From: Micromonospora sp. WMMD961
GTDB lineage: Bacteria > Actinomycetota > Actinomycetes > Mycobacteriales > Micromonosporaceae
Direction: 5' to 3'
Assembly (NCBI RefSeq): GCF_029626145.1
Contig: NZ_JARUBJ010000002.1
Location: forward strand, 4,251,501 to 4,315,500
Length of the DNA: 64,000 bases
The stretch's first letter is position 1. Every line of letters starts with the position of its first letter. A program made the translations under genes and the position numbers. Below the pieces are notes generated by a model. That model ran no database searches. It saw only the letters and a program-made list of their open reading frames with translations, and was not told the origin of the DNA. Shown here piece by piece: positions 58,380 to 64,000 of this stretch.

Positions 58380-60518
58380 TCAGTAGATGTCCCGTCCCCG
58401 CTCGTCGGGCACTCCGGACTTGCGGTAGAAGTACGTGTTGACCTGGTCGCGCCACTCGGTGGCACACCGCACCTGCTCGTCGAGCCGATCGGCCACCCGC
58501 TCGTACACCGCCGGGTCGATCATCCCGTTCAGCGCCCGCCACCGACGCCGCATCACCGTCACCTCCTCGACACCGGCGAAGTGGGTGTCGTAGATGTGCT
58601 GGATCACTGTCGACCCGCTGTGCAGGACGTGCCCGTACGGCACGTGGTGGAAGAAGAGCAGCAGCTCGTCCGGGCAGGTCTCCGGCGACTCGTACACCTG
58701 CGCCCAGTAGGGCGGGTACTGACCGGTGAACCCGGTGCCCGACGCGCGGGTGCGGTCCACGCCCACCCCGTCGCGGTCGGCGAAGTGGTAGGTGCCCCAC
58801 CGCGTGTACTCGTACCCGTCGACGCCGGGGCCGTAGTGGTCACCGGGGTTGACCATGAAGCCGACGCCCAGCGGGGCGGTGTACCGCTCGTAGGTGCGCC
58901 ACGAGTCGTCCATGATCTCGTGCAGCGTCCGCCGCACCAGGTCCGGGTCGGCGGTCGCCGACGGCGGGAAGGTCAGCGTGATCCACTCGTCGAGGACCGC
59001 GGTGGGGTCCCGCCGGGGGTCCCACGCCAGCCGGCCGAACGTGTACAGGTTGGCCTGCGCCAACGGATGCCCGGTCCAGAAGATGTCGTCGCCCACGTTG
59101 GCGACCGCGACCAGACCGCCGCCCGCGCCCGCCTCGCCCGCCGCCACGTCGGCCACCGTTCGCCCGTCCGGACCCCACGGCGCGAACCGCAACACCTCAC
59201 CCCACCACGGACCGAGGTGGCAGACGTGCCGCTGCTGGCCGGTGTACTCCTGGGTGACCTGCAACTCCACCGCGATCCGGGTGGCCGGCATCGCCGCGAT
59301 CACCGGGGAGACCGGTTCCCGCGTCTGGAAGTCCACCGGACCGAACTTCACCTGCACGACCACGTTGGTACGGAAGCGGCCGTCGAGCGGGGCGAAGTGG
59401 TCGTACGCGGCGCGCGCCCGGTCGGTCGACCGGTCCCGCCAGTCCTGGTGGTGGTTGTAGACGAACGCCCGCCAGTGCACCACTCCCCCGAGCGGGGCCA
59501 GCGCTTCGGCCAGCACGTTCGCCCCGTCGGCGTGGTCACGCCCGTAGGTGAACGGGCCGGGTTGACCCTCCGAGTCGGCCTTCACCAGGTAGCCGCCGAA
59601 GTCGGGGATGCGGTCGTACACGGCGCGGGTGGTCGCGGCCCACCAGGCCCGCACCCCCTCGTCCAGGGGATCGGCGGTGGACAGGCCACCGAGGACCACC
59701 GGCGCGGCGAAGGTGACCGACAGGTGCACCCGGATGTGGTACGGACGCAGCACGTCCGCGATCTCGGCGACGTCGCCGAGCCGGTCGGTGAGCAGCAGCG
59801 CCTCGGTCCGGGCGACGTTGACGTTGTTCACCGAGATCGCGTTGACACCGCTCGCCGCCAGCAGGCGTGCGTACTCCCGGATCCGGGCCAGGTCACCGCG
59901 CGGTCGGCCGTCCTGCCAGAAGATCGAGCCGCCCGCGTACCCCCGTTCGACCTGGCCCATCACCGGGTGGACGGCCACGTTGTCCCAGTGGTTCAGCATC
60001 CGCCGACGCAGCGCCGGCCGGTGCCGCTCCGGCGGGCGCTCGGCGTCGAAGGCCGCCGCACAGAGGCGCACCACGTGGAACAGGCCGTACAGCAGGCCGG
60101 CGGGCGCGTCGGCCAGCACCACTGTCACGTCGCCGTCGCGGGCCAGCAGGAATCCCTCGTCGCCGAGCGACTCCCCGTCGCCGATCTCGGCCAGCGCCGC
60201 CTCCCCCGCCGACCGCGCCGCCCGCACCGCCGAGTTGGGCAGCTCGTCGGCGCCGCGCAGGGCGAACACCAGGTCGACGTCGACGTCCCAGGAGGGGGAA
60301 TGCCATACCCGCCCTCCGTAGCGTGCGCAGGCACGCGAAACCTCGTTCAGCACGGTGTCGACGAGCAACCCGTCACCGTGGACGAGGACACGCCGCGCGC
60401 CGAGCGCCCGGAACGCCTCCGGCGGCAGCCAGGCCGCGTGGACGCGTGTTGCGTTGGTCTCCATCGGATCGTCGACGAACATCAGCTGCTCCAGGTGGAC
60501 CGACTCGTCGGCGTTCAC
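58380..60518 (-). CDS. aguA: Alpha-glucuronidase, GH67
   Basis: A 712-aa intracellular GH67 enzyme (no signal peptide), full length. The catalytic domain contains LVKADSEGQPGPF, with the likely acid Glu, and YNHHQDWRDR. The C-terminal helical dimerisation domain includes EYTRWGTYHFADRDGVGVD and LLLFFHHVPYGH. It removes 4-O-methyl-glucuronic acid from the non-reducing end of aldouronic acids. GTG 60518 overlaps the GH42 stop (GTGA), so translation is coupled. It is the last gene of the xylo-oligosaccharide import operon. Confidence 0.95.
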   Translation of the reverse strand: MNADESVHLEQLMFVDDPMETNATRVHAAWLPPEAFRALGARRVLVHGDGLLVDTVLNEVSRACARYGGRVWHSPSWDVDVDLVFALRGADELPNSAVRAARSAGEAALAEIGDGESLGDEGFLLARDGDVTVVLADAPAGLLYGLFHVVRLCAAAFDAERPPERHRPALRRRMLNHWDNVAVHPVMGQVERGYAGGSIFWQDGRPRGDLARIREYARLLAASGVNAISVNNVNVARTEALLLTDRLGDVAEIADVLRPYHIRVHLSVTFAAPVVLGGLSTADPLDEGVRAWWAATTRAVYDRIPDFGGYLVKADSEGQPGPFTYGRDHADGANVLAEALAPLGGVVHWRAFVYNHHQDWRDRSTDRARAAYDHFAPLDGRFRTNVVVQVKFGPVDFQTREPVSPVIAAMPATRIAVELQVTQEYTGQQRHVCHLGPWWGEVLRFAPWGPDGRTVADVAAGEAGAGGGLVAVANVGDDIFWTGHPLAQANLYTFGRLAWDPRRDPTAVLDEWITLTFPPSATADPDLVRRTLHEIMDDSWRTYERYTAPLGVGFMVNPGDHYGPGVDGYEYTRWGTYHFADRDGVGVDRTRASGTGFTGQYPPYWAQVYESPETCPDELLLFFHHVPYGHVLHSGSTVIQHIYDTHFAGVEEVTVMRRRWRALNGMIDPAVYERVADRLDEQVRCATEWRDQVNTYFYRKSGVPDERGRDIY

Positions 60519-62548
60519 CGGTCCTCCTTCAGCACGACGACGCCGTACGCCGGTAGGCGCACAGTTGAGCCGGTCCAGATCCGGTCGCCGGTGAGCAGGT
60601 CGACGCCACTGCTCCGGGCGGTCACCTCGACCGGCTCAGCCCGGTGGTTGAGCAGGAACAGCAGTCGCGACCCGTCCGGCGCGACCCGGACGGCGGACTC
60701 CAGGTCCGGGACGTCCGGGTAGGGCCCGAGCACGTCGTGCCGGGCGAGCACCCGGCGGACCACCCAGGAGACCCCGGCCTGTTCCAGACCGGCTGCCACG
60801 TACCAGCCGTCGCCGGCACCGAAGGAGTTGCGGGTCACCGCCGGTGTGCCCGCGTAGAAGTCGGCCTGGTAGGTGCCGACCACCTGCGCACCCTGCGGAA
60901 TCACCAGCTCGAACAGCAGCCGCGCCTCGACGTCGACCTGGTCGGCGCCGGCGCCGAGGCGGACCGGGTTGACCACCCCCGGCCCCCGTGCGTCCCACTC
61001 GTCGACCCGGACACCCATCAGCTGCCCGAGCGGTCCCGGCACGTCCATCAGGAAGGCCTGGTCGTTCTCGTCCACCCGACCCGACAGGAAGGTGGTCAGG
61101 ACCGACCCGCCGCGCGCCGCCACGTCCTCCAGGCGCTGCGCCAGGTCGCCCTTGAGCATGTGCAGCGCCGGCGCGACGACCACGTCGTAGCCGGACAGGT
61201 CGGCGGTCACCGCGACGACGTCCAGGTCCACCCCGGCGTCCCAGAGCGCCCGGTGGTACGCGAGCACCACCTGTTGGTAGCGGACCAGCCGGGACGGGCC
61301 GTCGGAGATCTCCAACGCCCACCAGCTGTCCCAGTCGAAGAGCAGCGCCACCCGGGCCGGCGTCCGCGCGCCCAACGACGCCGGGCCGAGGCGGTCCAGC
61401 TCGGCACCCAGCTCGGCGACCTCCCGGAACACCCGGGTGTCGGAGCGGCCGGCATGGCCGATGACCGCGCCGTGGTACTTCTCGCTGGCACCCCGGGAGG
61501 CGCGCAGCTGGAAGAACAGCACCGCGTCGGCACCGTGCGCCACCGCCTGCCAACTCCACAACCGCATCAGGCCGGGCCGCTTCAACGGGTTGACGTCCCG
61601 GCACGCGGTCGCGCCCGGGGACTGTTCCATCAACCAGAACGGCTGGCCGTCCTTGAGCCCTCGCATCAGGTCGTGGGTCAGCGCCATCCGAGCGGCGGAC
61701 TCGTCGTCCGGCGGGTAGTTGTCCCAGGAGGCGAAGTCCAGATGGGCGGCCCAGCGGTGGTAGTCGATCGGCCGGTACATGCCCATGAAGTTCGTGGTGA
61801 CCGGCAGCGTCGGGCTGGACTCACGGATGGCGGCCTTCTCGTCGCGGAAGTTGGTCAGCATGGCGTCGGAGGTGAACCGTAGGTAGTCCAGGGTGATGCC
61901 CTGGAACGCGGTGTGCTCCGGGCCGCGCCAGTGCTCGGTCAGCGCCGACGGCGGCTCGATCTCGTCCCAGTCGGTGAACGTGTGCGACCAGAACGTGGTG
62001 TACCAGGCCGCGTTCAGGTCGTCGAGGCTGCCGTAGCGGGTGCGCAACCAGTCGCGGAAGGCTGCCGCGCAGAGGTCGCAGTAGCAGGCGCCGCCGTACT
62101 CGTTGCCGACGTGCCAGGCGAGCACCGCCGGCGTGTCGGCGTAGCGGCGGGCGACCCGGCGGGCCAGCTCGACGGAGAGCCGGTGGTGGACCGGGGAGCT
62201 GGGGCAGGCGTTGTGCCGCTGGCCGAACCGGTGCTTGCGACCCTCGAAGTCGGTGCGGGTCACCTCCGGGTACGCCTTCGCCAGCCACGCCGGGTGGGCG
62301 CCGGTGCCGGTCGCCAGGCAGATCCCGCGCCCCTCGGCCGCAGCTCGCTCCACGACCCGGTCCAGCAGCGAGAAGTCGTAGACGTCCTCGGCGGGCTGGG
62401 TGAGCGCCCAGTCGAACACGCCGAGGGTGACCAGGTCGATCCGGGCGCTGTCGAAGAGACGGTGGTCCTGCTTCCACACGTCCTCGGGCCACTGCTCCGG
62501 GTTGTAGTCGCCTCCGAAGGGCACCTTGGCGGTGACGGGCAGGCTCAT
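60515..62548 (-). CDS. GH42 beta-galactosidase-like enzyme
   Basis: A 677-aa intracellular GH42 enzyme. Acid/base Glu150 lies in HVGNEYGG, nucleophile Glu308 in WLMEQSPG. Zinc-binding Cys115, Cys155, Cys157 and Cys160 (CYCDLC) are present. Trimerisation and C-terminal domains (about 395-600 and 615-677) complete the family length. GH42 usually removes beta-galactose, but some members act on arabinosides. Placement with GH67 suggests trimming of galactose or arabinose side chains from hemicellulose oligosaccharides (inference). It overlaps its neighbours on both sides (ATGA and GTGA). Confidence 0.93.
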   Translation of the reverse strand: MSLPVTAKVPFGGDYNPEQWPEDVWKQDHRLFDSARIDLVTLGVFDWALTQPAEDVYDFSLLDRVVERAAAEGRGICLATGTGAHPAWLAKAYPEVTRTDFEGRKHRFGQRHNACPSSPVHHRLSVELARRVARRYADTPAVLAWHVGNEYGGACYCDLCAAAFRDWLRTRYGSLDDLNAAWYTTFWSHTFTDWDEIEPPSALTEHWRGPEHTAFQGITLDYLRFTSDAMLTNFRDEKAAIRESSPTLPVTTNFMGMYRPIDYHRWAAHLDFASWDNYPPDDESAARMALTHDLMRGLKDGQPFWLMEQSPGATACRDVNPLKRPGLMRLWSWQAVAHGADAVLFFQLRASRGASEKYHGAVIGHAGRSDTRVFREVAELGAELDRLGPASLGARTPARVALLFDWDSWWALEISDGPSRLVRYQQVVLAYHRALWDAGVDLDVVAVTADLSGYDVVVAPALHMLKGDLAQRLEDVAARGGSVLTTFLSGRVDENDQAFLMDVPGPLGQLMGVRVDEWDARGPGVVNPVRLGAGADQVDVEARLLFELVIPQGAQVVGTYQADFYAGTPAVTRNSFGAGDGWYVAAGLEQAGVSWVVRRVLARHDVLGPYPDVPDLESAVRVAPDGSRLLFLLNHRAEPVEVTARSSGVDLLTGDRIWTGSTVRLPAYGVVVLKEDR

Positions 62549-63234
62549 GCGGCGAACTCCTTCCGGATCAGGTCGACCATCGGGTCACCGACGCGTAGCA
62601 GCGCCAGGACCGCGACCGAGCCGAGCATCGCCAGCACCGCCTCGGAGAAGACCGCGGTGACGCCGGTCGCCGCCGCCAGCAGCAGCGCGGTGCCGACCGT
62701 GACACCGGGGGTACGCACGAGGAAGTGCACGGCCAGCCGGAGCACGTCACGGGTACGGAAGTCGAACAGTGAGGTGATCACCAGGGCGTTGGTCGCGCAG
62801 AGGGTCACCCCCACGGCGAGCAGCAGCAGCGGCACCGTCCACCAGCCGGCGAGGCCGACCGCGTCGCGGTAGGCGAGGTTCATGCCGAGCACGGTCAGCC
62901 ACAGCAGCGTCGGCACGCAGACGCGCAGGACGCCGGCCACGTTCGCCCGGTAACCGCGCCAGAACAGGGCGGCGGGGCGCAGGTCGGTGAGGTCGGTTCG
63001 TTGGTGACGCAGGGCGTACAGGGCGGCGGAGACCGCCGGGCCGACCGGCACCAGGAACAGCGCGGCCAGCGGCAGGTTGCTTGGGTCGCGGCCCAGCACC
63101 AGCAGCGGGAGCAGGCCGGGCAGAGTGGTGAGGAGCAGCAGCAGCTCGACCACGAGCAGGATGTAGACGCGTGAGGTGATCCGCGACAGTGGTCCGTCGC
63201 CGAACTGCCGCCAGGTCTGTGCCGCGCCGCTCAC
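62545..63234 (-). CDS. DUF624 (YesL-like) membrane protein
   Basis: A 229-aa membrane protein of the DUF624/YesL family with five or six TM helices (ITSRVYILLVVELLLLLTTL first). The family accompanies carbohydrate ABC transporters and glycosidases, but its molecular role is unknown. GTG 63234 has AAGGAGCG upstream; the frame extended to 63489 crosses the hairpin region. It overlaps the GH42 start (ATGA). It is encoded directly after the binding protein gene, presumably as part of the import operon. Confidence 0.88.
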   Translation of the reverse strand: MSGAAQTWRQFGDGPLSRITSRVYILLVVELLLLLTTLPGLLPLLVLGRDPSNLPLAALFLVPVGPAVSAALYALRHQRTDLTDLRPAALFWRGYRANVAGVLRVCVPTLLWLTVLGMNLAYRDAVGLAGWWTVPLLLLAVGVTLCATNALVITSLFDFRTRDVLRLAVHFLVRTPGVTVGTALLLAAATGVTAVFSEAVLAMLGSVAVLALLRVGDPMVDLIRKEFAA

Positions 63235-63339
63235 GGTCGCTCCTTCCGGTCGGAGACGGTGGTGCGCATCGCTGTCCTCGGGTCGTCCTGCCGGAGGGCG
63301 GGCGGGTCGCGCGCGTCGCACCGGCTGGTGATCGCCGGC

Positions 63340-63381
63340 GAGTCCGGTCGGGTGGGTGGGACGGACCACCCGACCGGACTC
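63340..63381 (-). terminator. 16-bp perfect hairpin between binding protein and DUF624 genes
   Basis: GAGTCCGGTCGGGTGG (63340-63355) pairs with 63366-63381 across a 10-nt loop. It is 9 bp after the binding-protein stop and may be an intra-operon attenuator or mRNA-stabilising stem, as is common after binding-protein genes. Confidence 0.75.
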
Positions 63382-63389
63382 CCCACTGA

Positions 63390-64000
63390 TCAGCCGTTCT
63401 TCTTCTGGAACCGCTCGTAGGCCTTGTTGACCAGGTCGATGTACTGCTCGGAGTTCTTGGCCTTCAGCTCGGCCACGTACGCGTCCCACTCGGTGAGGGG
63501 ACGCTGGCCGAGGGCGAACTTCAGCGTGTTCTGGGTGACGAAGTCCTTCAGCGGGGTCTCCCAGAGCGACACCTGCTCGCGTTCCTCATCGGTGAACGGG
63601 CGCGGCGGAGGGACCTCCCTCGGCTTGCGGGCGTCCATCACCTTCTGGAACTCCAACTCCTCCGGGGAGAAGAACCCACGCACCAGGTCGGGGCTGCCGC
63701 CGTAGGCGAAGACCCCGTTCTGGAAGCCGAAGTCCTTCTGCAGGTGCTTGGGCGCCTTCGGGTTGAGCCCCAGGAAGTCGACGTCGGGGATGAGCGAGCG
63801 CTTGCCGGACGCGTCCTTGGTGAAGGTGGTGCCCTCGACACCCCAGCGGGCGAACTCCAGGCCGGCGTCCGAATACCACAACCAGTCGATGAACTGCATC
63901 ATGGCCACGAAGTTCTTGCTCTCCCGGGCCTTCGAGGAGATCATGATGCCGTTCTCCAACCGGGGGAAGGGATTGACCTCGCCGGTGGGGCCCATCGGCA
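63390..64000 (-). CDS. Sugar ABC transporter substrate-binding protein, C-terminal part
   Basis: Only the last 203 or so residues are visible. The gene continues beyond the right edge. The sequence fits extracellular solute-binding family 1 proteins of the LplA/YtcQ type that serve oligosaccharide importers: SKNFVAMMQFIDWLWYSD, LEFARWGVEGTTFT and the terminal YERFQKKNG. Lipoprotein signal and N-lobe are not in the window. Context with GH67, GH42, GH10 and CE1 suggests aldouronate or xylo-oligosaccharide binding. Permease genes are not seen and may lie upstream. Confidence 0.9.
   Translation of the reverse strand, partial: PMGPTGEVNPFPRLENGIMISSKARESKNFVAMMQFIDWLWYSDAGLEFARWGVEGTTFTKDASGKRSLIPDVDFLGLNPKAPKHLQKDFGFQNGVFAYGGSPDLVRGFFSPEELEFQKVMDARKPREVPPPRPFTDEEREQVSLWETPLKDFVTQNTLKFALGQRPLTEWDAYVAELKAKNSEQYIDLVNKAYERFQKKNG

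Noticed and set aside
1..64000. tRNA, rRNA or prophage genes and attachment sites
   Set aside because: I saw no tRNA-like cloverleaf with a CCA-proximal arm, no rRNA stretch, and no integrase or structural phage gene.

Overview
The window is high-GC actinobacterial DNA, most probably from Micromonospora or a close relative (Micromonosporaceae). The evidence is the GC-saturated third codon positions, frequent GTG starts, several TANNNT boxes that lie 6-8 nt before start codons (leaderless style), many secreted carbohydrate-active enzymes with CBM2, CBM13 and F5/8 modules, and families typical of actinobacteria (AfsR-like regulators, MmyB-type XRE regulators, 13E12 HNH proteins, DUF5709). I found no rRNA, tRNA, CRISPR array or phage module. 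Species assignment is inference.

Layout. 1-3.9 kb: the end of a small-molecule O-methyltransferase, an alpha/beta hydrolase, and a divergent XRE regulator/SDR pair. 3.9-8.4 kb: two secreted proteins, a GH71/99-like enzyme with F5/8-FN3-F5/8 modules and a beta-helix protein, with a LacI-type palindrome upstream of the second. 8.6-11.6 kb: a large AfsR-type regulator. 11.6-19.2 kb: a DHFR-like reductase, then a minus-strand operon of a GCS2/circularly permuted ATP-grasp fusion, an AsnO-like (NAGGN-type) amidotransferase, an S9 peptidase and a nuclease-fold-like protein. 19.2-26.1 kb: an AraC gene relic, a TetR-AhpD-NTF2 operon with twin operators, VOC and aldo/keto reductases, DUF2071, an ECF sigma factor, a hydrolase and DUF5709. 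26.2-27.7 kb: a DHA2 drug exporter. 28.0-31.9 kb: a 13E12-type HNH endonuclease gene interrupted inside its active-site motif by a 2.15-kb group II intron, flanked on both sides by short tandem repeats and preceded by a LexA-like box.

32.0-40.7 kb: DinB, then an IclR-controlled divergent catabolic locus. Its minus arm is amidohydrolase-IclR. Its plus arm is a CaiB-type CoA-transferase, a citryl-CoA lyase-like protein, a LigB/LigA-type extradiol dioxygenase and a quinone-oxidoreductase-like protein, followed by an aldehyde dehydrogenase. Two copies of a 16-bp palindrome lie between the arms. 40.7-43.8 kb: a REP-like inverted repeat, a G-run repeat, a second XRE regulator, a membrane protein and an AraC/DUF2000 pair. 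43.9-47.9 kb: a secreted phytase-like protein and a CBM13-alginate lyase-like protein. 48.0-53.2 kb: an ABC transporter (permease and ATPase) divergent from a NarL-type two-component system. 53.2-55.2 kb: two repeat elements and a soluble transhydrogenase.

55.3-64 kb: a xylan-utilisation region on the minus strand, holding an ABC sugar-binding protein (cut by the window end), a DUF624/YesL membrane protein, GH42, a GH67 alpha-glucuronidase, a CE1 esterase-CBM2 and a GH10 xylanase-CBM2. The secreted xylanase and esterase would release decorated xylo-oligosaccharides, the ABC system would import them, and GH67 and GH42 would trim them inside the cell.

The most unusual items are the intron-split HNH gene, the NAGGN-like amide operon with a non-canonical ligase and peptidase, and the LigAB/CoA-transferase/citryl-CoA-lyase cluster.
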